A stretch of 64,000 nucleotides of DNA from Paenibacillus sp. GSMTC-2017 (GTDB lineage Bacteria > Bacillota > Bacilli > Paenibacillales > Paenibacillaceae), in assembly GCF_016019935.1 (NCBI RefSeq), contig NZ_JAECMT010000002.1:496001-560000 (forward strand). The letters run 5' to 3'. This document shows, in pieces, positions 55,744 through 64,000 of the stretch (positions within the stretch are counted from its first letter, which is position 1; each line of letters begins with the position of its first letter). The position numbers were made by a program, and so were the translations under genes. A model generated the notes under the pieces. The model was given only the letters and a program-made list of their open reading frames with translations. It did no database searches and was not told where the DNA came from.

Positions 55744-58700
55744 TCCTCACTCCTTTCTAGCTGGCGCCATATGTCATCCTTAACAGGTTTATTCAGCTTC
55801 TTGTATTCGTTGCCTTCGAACAGTGGATCGAATTGGCATACCGCTTTGTAATCACAAAATTGACACGGTGTCTTGCCACCTAAACGATATGGCTCGATAG
55901 ACACATTACCAGCTTGAATAGAGCTTCCGATACGACCCATCATCCCTCTTACATTACGTCTAAGTATCGACCACTGATCATTGGTAACTACGGAAGAACT
56001 GCTATAGAAACCACCATCACGTTTAAGTGCAACTGGTAATAGCTCGGAGTATCCTGTGTCCAATTCATCGTCCATTAATCGAATAATATTAGCATCCGCA
56101 GTAAGTAGCCCTCGCATCTTGAATCTTTTCAATAGCTTATCCGAAACATCCTTTGGCGAAAGTCTATTGGTGAGTGCTAACATCGGATTATGAACATGGA
56201 AATACAATACTCCTGCAGGCGAAGCTGGTTTACCAAGCCATCCTTGCGAATAAGAAACGAGCACATCCAAATAGGTTAACATTTGTAGTGACAAGCCATG
56301 AACCACTTCATCAAGCTTCAAAGATGTCGCACTAGACTTATAATCCAGCACACGTAGCAACAGCCCTTCTTCTGTCTCTGCAGCATCGACGCGATCGATT
56401 CGGCCAATGATCTCCATTTCAGCTCCATTATCAAGCTGTAGGACAAGTGCTGGCAGAGTACCTCCTGGGCCAAAGTCAACTTCAGTAGCAACTGGCTTAA
56501 AGTCAGCACGTCTTGCATGTTCACCTAATATAAGTGCAGCTTGAGCAACGATTTCTTTTAGCTTACGAGCAATAAATTGAAATCTACTACTACTGAGCAA
56601 AATTTGAGATTGCAGCTTTGGTGCTATCTCGTCAACAGTCTTCGAAGCAGCTGCTTTTATATCAACTTGCGACATTTTACCCCAGTTACTTCCTAAGTTG
56701 CTTGCAAGTTTACTGAGAGCAGCATGGAATAACTGACCGACATCAGGTGCCTCTAATTTGTAAAGTTTACGCTCTCGCAGCTTTAAACCATGTATGGCGA
56801 AATGCTGAAAGGGACAAGAAACAAACCGTTCCATGCGAGACACACTTACTTGCATTCGGTCGCCATAAAGCTCCTTAGCTATTGCTACGGGCAAATTCAG
56901 CTCCTGATTGTCGTAAGTTAAAGATCGTGTAAGCAATAGTAATTTAGGCTGCCATTCTGGACGTGCAGCGAGCCAATTGTACAAATCCCACCAGAGAGAA
57001 TCTAATGTTACACCTTGTTGCCAGTTTCTGAGTGCCGTTATGAGATACGTCATCGCGCGTTCAGGATGTGCAATATAAGTACGTTGCACATCTATCGGCA
57101 TAGCAAACGAAGGTTCAGGAGCTACTTCGCTGACATGAATACCTGGGAAGAGAGAACGAAGACCTCTTATTATTTCAGAAGGAAGTAAGCTTTTGCCCTC
57201 TTCATCGGCTTGAGCCCAACTTATCCATAAACCCGAACTTGGTCTCGTCAATGCGTTATATATCATAAACCGCTCATCAAGCAACCGTCTGCGTACGCTA
57301 GGCGCCATAGACATGCCATCTTCCGTAAGTTCGTCTCGTTCAGACTCTGTTAATATCCCGTCTTCCTTGACCCTCATAGGCATTACACCATCGTTAGCTC
57401 CAAGTACGTAACAAACGCCAATGTTCCCTGAACGTGTGCGGTCCATACTACCTACTAGTACTTGATCGAGTGCTGGGGGTACTGAAGCTAGCTTTAAGCT
57501 ATCAAGTCCTGCTTCCACCATACCAGCGAACAACTCTGGCGTTACTGACTCTTCTCCAGCAAGCTCAACGAGCTGATCCAGTAACCCCATCACATTGTCC
57601 CAAAGTTGGCGATGTGTACGGGCACGCTGCGTCTTTCCATTTTCCATATCTTCATGGCTCCAACGTTCCAGACGATCTGCTGCGAAAGCACGATCAAGAA
57701 GCACATAAAGCGCTTCACACATCTTGCTCACATTCGTTGCTTTACGAAGAGATTCACCAAATTGTTGAAGTAGTGGCACAATGGAACCTCTAGCCGCCAT
57801 TACAATTTCAAATTCTCGCTGCGACTTCTCTGAAACAATAGTCTCCATTTCAGTATCTTCTTCTAAAGATATTGAAACAAGCGGCTTCCAGCTCCTTTGA
57901 TCGAGCCACTTCCAACCATCAATGCCGGCTGCGAGCGAATAATTTTCCAACCTGTCGAACCAATCACGCGGAATGCTGTCGTCTATTGGGAAAAGCATCT
58001 CTGTTTTGATGCAACGAAATACAGCGTCATACCGCCAGCCAAAAAGAACCGTTTCCAAAGAGGAACGAATAAACTCCACCAATGGATGATGGAGCGCTTT
58101 TTCCTTTTGATCGACAAAAAAAGGAATATTATAATCGTCAAATACAAGTGTCAAATAATCGGAGTAATCTTCTGCATTCCGCACTAGAATAGCGATATCT
58201 CTCCATCTGACTCCTTCGTCTTGCGCTCTTCGAATAATGTCACGTGCAACTGCCTCAACCTCGGTCCTGCGATTAGATGCCGCTTGAAGAGTAACATCTC
58301 GCATTCCTCGTCCTTCTACGAATGTAGAAGCTTCCGGCATCATCATAGGAACACGTTTATCGAAGTGTTTCTCTAAATGACAAAGCATAATACTACCCTT
58401 AAAGCGCGGACGTTCATGCTGATTTAGGTCAAGTGGCGGCAATACGTCTACTCCATTAGCTTCAGCTAAAGCTAACAATTTTCCAAATGTCTCAGCAGTC
58501 GGATGAAAGAGATCAAGCTCATGCGGCGTTTCACCGAAATCATAAGCTCGATCAAGTGTTAGCGTTACTGTTACATGAGCAGCACTTGCAAACAAAGTGC
58601 CAAGCGCTTCATATTCAGTAGGAGTAAATCCGTAAAAACCATCTACCCAAATCATCGCACCCTTCATAGAGGCGGCATCATCGTAGTTTTCTTTTAGGTA

Positions 58701-59255
58701 ATGTAAATAGTCTTCAGCATCAATATATTTTCCAGCCAGTTCGGTCTCCATATTGCCCCAAATAAGAGCTAAATCATGCAACTTCCGCTCAAGCAGACGG
58801 GATCTTGAATCATCAGATTGCGCCATTTGCTCCTTTAAAAGGTCTGCGCTCATCCCGTAACGTTTCCATTCAGTAAGCACTTCCGCAAGTCTATCGATAA
58901 ATCCTGGTTGTTCCGCTCCATTCTGAAATAACTGCATCTGAGAGGACAACCGATGTACGATCTTATAAAGCAACATATGTTTTCCAGTGTCACCAATTGG
59001 GACTAACGCGGTGCCGCCTGTTTCTTGCATCACACGAAAAGCTAACCTTCGGAAGCTCATCGCTTGCGCCCGGAGTGTTCCACGTATGTCGGCATCTTGC
59101 AAAAGTGTATATTCCGTTTGAAATGTCGCTTGCTCTGGTACTAGCATAACTAGCGGAGGACCATCAGGTTCACGTTTCAAGCGTTCTCTCACTTCATTGT
59201 GACAGAAGCTTGTTTTCCCCGCTCCCGAACGTCCGATGACTATTTGCAGCGGCAT
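55740..59255 (-). CDS. addB: ATP-dependent helicase/nuclease subunit B (AddB)
   Basis: A 1171-residue partner of AddA. An N-terminal P-loop is present (GRSGAGKTSF), the inactive helicase core follows, and the C-terminal nuclease has LLLRVLDYKSS. The Fe-S cluster cysteines are in SCPFQHF and CQFCDYKAVCQF, both intact. ATG 59255 has AAGGAG. It heads a unit with addA; addA starts in its stop. Confidence 0.97.
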   Translation of the reverse strand: MPLQIVIGRSGAGKTSFCHNEVRERLKREPDGPPLVMLVPEQATFQTEYTLLQDADIRGTLRAQAMSFRRLAFRVMQETGGTALVPIGDTGKHMLLYKIVHRLSSQMQLFQNGAEQPGFIDRLAEVLTEWKRYGMSADLLKEQMAQSDDSRSRLLERKLHDLALIWGNMETELAGKYIDAEDYLHYLKENYDDAASMKGAMIWVDGFYGFTPTEYEALGTLFASAAHVTVTLTLDRAYDFGETPHELDLFHPTAETFGKLLALAEANGVDVLPPLDLNQHERPRFKGSIMLCHLEKHFDKRVPMMMPEASTFVEGRGMRDVTLQAASNRRTEVEAVARDIIRRAQDEGVRWRDIAILVRNAEDYSDYLTLVFDDYNIPFFVDQKEKALHHPLVEFIRSSLETVLFGWRYDAVFRCIKTEMLFPIDDSIPRDWFDRLENYSLAAGIDGWKWLDQRSWKPLVSISLEEDTEMETIVSEKSQREFEIVMAARGSIVPLLQQFGESLRKATNVSKMCEALYVLLDRAFAADRLERWSHEDMENGKTQRARTHRQLWDNVMGLLDQLVELAGEESVTPELFAGMVEAGLDSLKLASVPPALDQVLVGSMDRTRSGNIGVCYVLGANDGVMPMRVKEDGILTESERDELTEDGMSMAPSVRRRLLDERFMIYNALTRPSSGLWISWAQADEEGKSLLPSEIIRGLRSLFPGIHVSEVAPEPSFAMPIDVQRTYIAHPERAMTYLITALRNWQQGVTLDSLWWDLYNWLAARPEWQPKLLLLTRSLTYDNQELNLPVAIAKELYGDRMQVSVSRMERFVSCPFQHFAIHGLKLRERKLYKLEAPDVGQLFHAALSKLASNLGSNWGKMSQVDIKAAASKTVDEIAPKLQSQILLSSSRFQFIARKLKEIVAQAALILGEHARRADFKPVATEVDFGPGGTLPALVLQLDNGAEMEIIGRIDRVDAAETEEGLLLRVLDYKSSATSLKLDEVVHGLSLQMLTYLDVLVSYSQGWLGKPASPAGVLYFHVHNPMLALTNRLSPKDVSDKLLKRFKMRGLLTADANIIRLMDDELDTGYSELLPVALKRDGGFYSSSSVVTNDQWSILRRNVRGMMGRIGSSIQAGNVSIEPYRLGGKTPCQFCDYKAVCQFDPLFEGNEYKKLNKPVKDDIWRQLERSEE

Positions 59256-59303
59256 AAGAAGTTCTCCTTTTCCAAGCAGTAATGATCATGCAAAGGAATC
59301 TAA

Positions 59304-60665
59304 TTACTTGCTCCGCACTTCAAATATTGCAAATTTCAAATAATGGCCTTCCTTCACACCCAACCGCTGAGGATGATCTTTACCGGCTGCTCTCCACTCA
59401 ACTAGTCGAAGCAATTTTCCTGCATCTACAGCTGCTTCTTGAATGGTTTCCAAAAATAATTCTGGACTCATATGATAAGAGCAGCTTGCTGTCACAAGAT
59501 AACCGCCTTCGTTCACCAGTTTCATCCCTTGAAGATTAATATCTTTATAACCTCTCACTGCTCCTGCTATTGCATTTTTTGTTTTTGTAAAAGCAGGAGG
59601 ATCTAATATAACGACATCCCAAGTGCGGCCAGCATTTTCAAGTTTTTTGGCTGTATCTGCTCCACCAGCAGCACGTTGCTTTCTCTCATCCAAACCTTTA
59701 ACTTGTGTTCGCAAATATTCAAATGCATCTGCTACAACAAACTCAACACGATCAGTAAAACCATTTCGTTCAACATTTCGTTTAGCTGTATTAATCGCAT
59801 GTTCGGATACATCTAAGCAAGTAACCTTTTTTGCACCGTACTTACAAGCGTGAAGAGTGAAACTTCCAGTATGTGCAAAACATTCTAGTACTGAGGCACC
59901 ATCCCAATATGGGTAAGTAACGACCTTACCGTTTGCATTAACGGGTACAAGCTCCTCAGATTCATTCTCTGGATGCTTTTGAAGTTGTATGCCACTACGG
60001 CTGCCCCAACCTCTCATGAGTGGTTCTGTCGCTGCTCTGTTTTCGCGTTGATCGAAGAAATAGCCCGTCTTCTGACCTTCCACGATATCTACTTCGAGCT
60101 TAAGCCCATTTTCTTCAATTTCTATAATTGCTGGACATTCGCCATATAGGACACCCGTACGTTCTTCTAACCCTTCAAGTTTACGAACGCTAACATCACT
60201 ACGCTCATAAATACCATGTGGCTCGAAAACTGCAACTAATGCAGCAACAAGATCATCACGAACAATGTCCATACCAAGTGTCAATATTTGTACAACTAAT
60301 ACATCCCCGAAGCGGTCAACAATGAGTCCCGGCAAGAAGTCTGCTTCCCCATAGACAAGTCTGCAGTCACCATCTGCTACAAATCGACCTCTGTGTTCCT
60401 TACACTGCCGTAGCTTACCTTCTAGAAATGCCTTATCCATACTCGGAGTTGGCGAATAAGATACGATTCGTACTGTAATCTGGGATTGTGGATTCCAATA
60501 GCCAGATGCTACATATTTGCCTTGATGTGTTACGACATCTACTAATTGACCAGGAACAGCATCCCCCTCGATCCTGTCAATCTCTGTTGCAAATACCCAT
60601 GGATGACCTTGCTCTATTCTTTTTTTGCGCGCTTTAACGAGTACTACTTTTGGTTGTTGATTCAA
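59304..60665 (-). CDS. RlmI-like class I SAM-dependent rRNA methyltransferase
   Basis: A 453-residue enzyme with an N-terminal PUA domain (KKRIEQGHPWVFATEID), the linking EEE domain and a C-terminal methyltransferase: SVLECFAHTGSFTLHA (motif I), VEFVVADAFEYLR and VVILDPPAFTKTK (with the catalytic-region Pro-Pro). Related to RlmI/RlmCD-type 23S rRNA methyltransferases; exact target unknown. Compared with the usual form there are two hydrophilic insertions, one near residues 218-250 (SGIQLQKHPENESEE region) and one before the DPPAF motif. Confidence 0.9.
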   Translation of the reverse strand: MNQQPKVVLVKARKKRIEQGHPWVFATEIDRIEGDAVPGQLVDVVTHQGKYVASGYWNPQSQITVRIVSYSPTPSMDKAFLEGKLRQCKEHRGRFVADGDCRLVYGEADFLPGLIVDRFGDVLVVQILTLGMDIVRDDLVAALVAVFEPHGIYERSDVSVRKLEGLEERTGVLYGECPAIIEIEENGLKLEVDIVEGQKTGYFFDQRENRAATEPLMRGWGSRSGIQLQKHPENESEELVPVNANGKVVTYPYWDGASVLECFAHTGSFTLHACKYGAKKVTCLDVSEHAINTAKRNVERNGFTDRVEFVVADAFEYLRTQVKGLDERKQRAAGGADTAKKLENAGRTWDVVILDPPAFTKTKNAIAGAVRGYKDINLQGMKLVNEGGYLVTASCSYHMSPELFLETIQEAAVDAGKLLRLVEWRAAGKDHPQRLGVKEGHYLKFAIFEVRSK

Positions 60666-60785
60666 TGTGTTACTTCCTCTCTATGTATCGCTTGTCATGC
60701 TTGTCTCTTCGTTAGCATAAATATAATGATGACCTTATGTTGCACCAAAACTGCTATTAATCTGTTAGCGAAGGGGACGAAATCA

Positions 60786-61757
60786 ATGTTTCAATCCATC
60801 TTACTGCCAATGATATTTGGTTTTACTGTATTCATGTGTGGTATGAAACTGATGGAGCTAGCTCTTCACCGTCTGGCAGGTCCACATTTGACAAATGTCC
60901 TCCAGAGATCCACAGCCACCCCTATTCATGGATTAGCTATAGGCACTGCCACTACTGCGTTTTTACAAAGCAGTACAGCTGTGACTCTCATTTCAATTGG
61001 TCTTGTTAATGCACGTCTGCTCACTTTTCCACGTACATTAGGAATTATTCTTGGTACAAATATTGGAACTTGTATAACAACTGAGCTTATTGGACTAAAT
61101 ATCCACCAAATAGCCCCGTCATTATTAACAGCCTCCATAATTGTATGGCTAGTAACGACCCTGCTTGGCGAAGTAAAAATCATACCACGTCTAGCTGAAT
61201 TACGCTGGCTTGATACGGTACGTTCTATTTCCGTCGCTGTATGTGGATTCGGCTTACTGTTGTCAGGTTTATCGATCATGCAATCAATCGGTCCATCCGT
61301 ACAGGAAAGTGGTATGTTTGCATGGTTTCTTGAAAAGGCTGCAACAAATTTATGGTGGGGACTCGCTGCAGGTGCTATTTTGACAGCGGCCATTCATAGT
61401 AGCGCTGCTGTTATTGGATTAGTAATGGGATTTGTTATGATAGGAGCCATGCCAATTGAGCTTGGCGTTGCACTAGTGCTTGGCGCCAACATCGGTACAT
61501 GTGTAACTGCGCTTCTTGCATCTATCGGTGGTTCAAAAGCAGGCAGATATGTTGCTTATTCACACATTTTACTCAATACAGGAGGAGCTTTATTATTTCT
61601 TCCATTTATTGAGCAACTAACTGCCATGTCTGCATTGATTTCTCAGACACCTGCATCACAAATTGCTCACGCACAAACGATTTTTAACATCGCTAGTTCT
61701 TTGCTTGCTTTGCCATTCTGTTACTTGAAATCAATACGAAAGCTAGAACCTGTCTAA
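60786..61757 (+). CDS. Na/Pi cotransporter family protein
   Basis: A 323-residue membrane protein with two repeated halves of the NptA/YjbB (SLC34-like) family. Each half carries the QSST motif type signature: FLQSSTAVTLI in the first and HSSAAVIGLV in the second, with GTNIGTCITTEL and GANIGTCVTALL after them. Likely sodium-coupled phosphate transport. I chose ATG 60786 (AAGGGGA); the frame extends 80 codons further upstream across the divergent gene's start with no site. Confidence 0.9.
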   Translation: MFQSILLPMIFGFTVFMCGMKLMELALHRLAGPHLTNVLQRSTATPIHGLAIGTATTAFLQSSTAVTLISIGLVNARLLTFPRTLGIILGTNIGTCITTELIGLNIHQIAPSLLTASIIVWLVTTLLGEVKIIPRLAELRWLDTVRSISVAVCGFGLLLSGLSIMQSIGPSVQESGMFAWFLEKAATNLWWGLAAGAILTAAIHSSAAVIGLVMGFVMIGAMPIELGVALVLGANIGTCVTALLASIGGSKAGRYVAYSHILLNTGGALLFLPFIEQLTAMSALISQTPASQIAHAQTIFNIASSLLALPFCYLKSIRKLEPV

Positions 61758-61763
61758 GTTTAA

Positions 61764-62195
61764 TTAGCTTATAGGCAATCCCAGCATCTGGAGCGCTCCT
61801 GCAACAATGCGGAGATTATTATCATACCCAGATTGCTTCTGCCGTCTCCATGCTTCCATTGGTTCAAACCAATCTACCCCACGTATTTCTTCTACTTGAG
61901 CTTGATGAGTTCCACCGATAGCTTCGACCAAATAATAATGAACCTCTTTATTGACCGTTCCGAGGCTTGCATGTTCGTATTGGTATTTAATTTGATCAAT
62001 AGGTGCAATAATAACCCCTTCAAGTCCGGTTTCCTCGGCAATTTCTCGCAATGCTGTCTGCTCTACGGTTTCTCCTGCCTCCATCTTTCCTTTTGGAAGC
62101 GATACTTTTCCATAACGATCCTGAATAAGCTGAATCTGCAGTTGCCCTTGCTCATTATGGCGGAATACGACTCCACCCGCTGAAATTTCCAACAT
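61764..62195 (-). CDS. NUDIX hydrolase
   Basis: A 143-residue NUDIX pyrophosphatase. The Nudix box is complete: GKMEAGETVEQTALREIAEE then TG. N-terminal SAGGVVFRHNEQG is typical of the Ap4A/8-oxo-dGTP hydrolase-like group. Start ATG 62195 with GGGGGAAGG. Substrate unknown. Confidence 0.92.
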   Translation of the reverse strand: MLEISAGGVVFRHNEQGQLQIQLIQDRYGKVSLPKGKMEAGETVEQTALREIAEETGLEGVIIAPIDQIKYQYEHASLGTVNKEVHYYLVEAIGGTHQAQVEEIRGVDWFEPMEAWRRQKQSGYDNNLRIVAGALQMLGLPIS

Positions 62196-62240
62196 GTCCC
62201 TTCCCCCTTGCAACATTTACACTTTAGTATATGCAGCAAA

Positions 62241-62285
62241 GGATTCCTTCATCTTTTCTAATGGGATAGAAAAGGAAAGGAATCC
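62241..62285. terminator. Hairpin downstream of mtaB
   Basis: GGATTCCTT and AAGGAATCC pair perfectly, with an inner TTTCT/AGAAA stem. No clear T tract, so terminator function is weakly supported. Confidence 0.4.
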
Positions 62286-62301
62286 TGCATTCGTTTCTTG
62301 G

Positions 62302-63690
62302 TTAAGCTTTTATAGCTTCGGGACGCTCAAATACGAAAGAATGAACTTCCGTCTCTTCTGGCGTCATAGCTGGATCTAGTACCCGTAAAAGTTGACCACG
62401 GCATTCATTAACACCCGCGTCCGTTATCTTCACACGGCACAACTGACCAATAAGCGCTTCGGTACCGTCAAAGACGACCTGAATGTAGTTGTCCGTGTAA
62501 CCGCTGACTAAGCCTTGGCCAGGCGCTCCTTTGTAGTCTCGTTCTGGAATTACATCAAGAACTTTACCTACATACTGCTCTGCATATTGTAGCTGCATCT
62601 TCTCAGAGAGATCAATCAATTTATGAACACGTTCATTTTTGATTTCATCGTCCACCTGCTCGTCCATACGAGCTGCTGGTGTGCCAGTACGTTTGGAGTA
62701 AGGGAATACATGCATTTCAGCAAATTTTAGATCTTCCATGAATCGGAAGCCATTTTCGAACATTTCTTCTGTCTCTCCAGGGAATCCAACGATAACATCT
62801 GTAGTAATCGCAACACCTGGCATCGCTTCATGTAGACGTTTAATTTTGGCTGCGAATTCTTCTGTCGTATATTTTCTCCGCATACGTTTCAGAACGGAGT
62901 TTTCTCCTGCTTGCAGCGGAATGTGAAGATGACGGCACATTTTGCTGGAACGATTAAGTACATCTATCATTGCGTCATCTATTTGGCTTGCTTCAATCGA
63001 GCTAATACGAATTCGTTCAAGCCCTTCAACTTTATCGAGGTCCCATAGAAGACTCGTTAAATTGTAGTTTTCCATGTCGTCGCCGTAGCCGCCAGTGTGA
63101 ATGCCCGTTAATACGATTTCTTTATAACCCGCTGCTACTAGTGCTTTCGCTTGCTCTAGTACGCTTTGCGGCTCACGACTTCTTGATAATCCACGGGACC
63201 ACGGGATAATGCAGAATGTACAGAAGTTGTTGCAGCCCTCTTGAATTTTCAAAAATGCACGAGTACGTTCAGCAAAATCTGGTACGTCAAGCTCTTCAAA
63301 AGTACGTGTCTTCATAATGTTGCGTACAGCGTTGACTGGCGTACGATCCGCTTGAATTTGTCCAACAAAAGACATGATCTTTTCTCGATCTTGTGTTCCA
63401 ATAACTAAATCTACACCTTCAATTGCCATTATTTCAGCCGGAGAAGTCTGAGCATAACAGCCTGTTACTGCAATAATTGCATCTGGATTACGTCTTACCG
63501 CGCGACGAATAATTTGGCGACTTTTTTTGTCACCTGTATTCGTAACTGTACATGTATTTACTAAATAAACATCCGCAGTCGACTCGAAATCGACCTGTTC
63601 GTATCCTTCATTTTTGAAAAGCTGCCATATCGCTTCTGTATCATAGAAGTTAACTTTGCAGCCTAATGTATAAAATGCGACCGTTGGCAT
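62302..63690 (-). CDS. mtaB: tRNA t6A37 methylthiotransferase MtaB
   Basis: Radical SAM enzyme that turns t6A37 into ms2t6A37 in tRNA (YqeV in Bacillus). The N-terminal cluster uses TLGCKVN, LVNTCTVT and VTGCYAQ; the radical SAM motif is EGCNNFCTFCIIPWSRG. A C-terminal TRAM domain follows. I prefer ATG 63690 (AAGGAG, 10 nt) over ATG 63699, where the site is only 1 nt away; both are in frame. It overlaps the end of rsmE. Confidence 0.96.
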   Translation of the reverse strand: MPTVAFYTLGCKVNFYDTEAIWQLFKNEGYEQVDFESTADVYLVNTCTVTNTGDKKSRQIIRRAVRRNPDAIIAVTGCYAQTSPAEIMAIEGVDLVIGTQDREKIMSFVGQIQADRTPVNAVRNIMKTRTFEELDVPDFAERTRAFLKIQEGCNNFCTFCIIPWSRGLSRSREPQSVLEQAKALVAAGYKEIVLTGIHTGGYGDDMENYNLTSLLWDLDKVEGLERIRISSIEASQIDDAMIDVLNRSSKMCRHLHIPLQAGENSVLKRMRRKYTTEEFAAKIKRLHEAMPGVAITTDVIVGFPGETEEMFENGFRFMEDLKFAEMHVFPYSKRTGTPAARMDEQVDDEIKNERVHKLIDLSEKMQLQYAEQYVGKVLDVIPERDYKGAPGQGLVSGYTDNYIQVVFDGTEALIGQLCRVKITDAGVNECRGQLLRVLDPAMTPEETEVHSFVFERPEAIKA

Positions 63691-63695
63691 TGTGG

Positions 63696-64000
63696 TCATG
63701 CTCCTTCCATTTCACCGGATTCATATAAAAGACAAGTCAAACCGACAAGCCCTGCTGTTTCTGTACGTAATATCCGTTTACCTAATCCTACAAGAACCGC
63801 TCCCGCAGCTTCCACTTCCACCGCTTCACGTTCTGAGAAACCACCCTCTGGGCCTACCATAAGCAAAATACGAGGACTTACATCGTCTTGTACAAATTCA
63901 TTGTTAATGTTTCTGCTAGCTTTCCATTCACGAACAGCCTTTGCAATCCCTCTGCCATGGGCATCTGCACCTTCACGTTCGTAGCAAAATAAAGCTAGGT
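63696..64000 (-). CDS. rsmE: 16S rRNA (uracil(1498)-N(3))-methyltransferase RsmE (5' end beyond window)
   Basis: C-terminal ~100 residues of RsmE, the SPOUT-class enzyme methylating U1498 of 16S rRNA. The family sequences LLMVGPEGGFSEREAVE and LGKRILRTETAGLVGL are present and intact, followed by a short tail to TGA at 63696-63698. The stop overlaps the ATG at 63699 of mtaB (ATGA). rsmE followed by mtaB is the usual order in Bacillales. Confidence 0.95.
   Translation of the reverse strand, partial: LALFCYEREGADAHGRGIAKAVREWKASRNINNEFVQDDVSPRILLMVGPEGGFSEREAVEVEAAGAVLVGLGKRILRTETAGLVGLTCLLYESGEMEGA

Noticed and set aside
60926-61393. 155-residue minus-strand frame inside the Na/Pi cotransporter gene
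   Set aside because: It is antisense to a clear membrane transporter, has no ribosome-binding site, and looks like a codon shadow.

Overview
The window comes from the chromosome of an endospore-forming member of the Bacillota, most likely of the Paenibacillaceae (Paenibacillus or Cohnella type). The evidence is a conserved Bacillales block in its usual order (rsmE-mtaB ... rpsU-yqeY-nfeD-floA-yqfC-yqfD-phoH-pgpH-ybeY-dgkA-cdd-era-yqzL-recO-glyQ-glyS-ppsR ... dnaG-rpoD ... trmK-yqfO), spore genes (gerP operon, yqfC, yqfD), AddAB instead of RecBCD, T-box leaders, and moderately low G+C. No prophage, insertion sequence, CRISPR array, tRNA or rRNA gene was seen. Almost all genes lie on the minus strand. 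The plus-strand genes are the gerP operon, a PAS/HTH regulator, a subtilisin-like protease and a Na/Pi-cotransporter-like gene.

Layout. 1-2000: zinc uptake genes znuA-znuC behind a sigma-A promoter with a Zur-like palindrome. 2000-5750: metG with a Met T-box, then yidD coupled to a Fur-family (probable Zur) gene, and two small membrane proteins. 5900-8750: an Hsp20-like gene divergent from gerPA-gerPE (sigma-K-type promoter), followed by 51-bp tandem repeats and a gene remnant. 8800-16480: glycogen operon glgB-glgC-glgD-glgA that ends in a cytosolic GH15 glucan hydrolase. 16500-24900: accessory genes, including an ABC ATPase, a membrane alpha/beta-hydrolase and the RNA-polymerase-recycling motor HelD in one coupled operon, then small membrane, DUF1540 and YpuI genes with unusual RNA hairpins. 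25000-27400: an S8 protease converging on rnpB, whose sequence looks class A. 27400-51000: the housekeeping block (replication, sigma factor, tRNA synthetase, ribosome maturation, envelope, flotillin). 51200-64000: addAB, an rRNA methyltransferase, a phosphate transporter-like gene, a NUDIX hydrolase, mtaB and the 3' part of rsmE.

How parts work together. A Zur-type regulator near 5000 could control the zinc importer through the operator near 1900. The glg genes make and branch glycogen, while the GH15 enzyme could release glucose from it. AddAB with RecO covers recombinational repair. Era, YbeY, rpsU, RsmE and the RlmI-like enzyme act on ribosome assembly. nfeD-floA form the lipid-raft pair behind a typical sigma-W promoter, and yqfC-yqfD sit behind a sigma-E-like promoter. 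The signals I rate most worth a second look are an intrinsic terminator that also sequesters the ribosome-binding site of the DUF1540 gene, tandem repeats with compensatory stem changes, the ABC-hydrolase-HelD operon, and the class A-like RNase P RNA.
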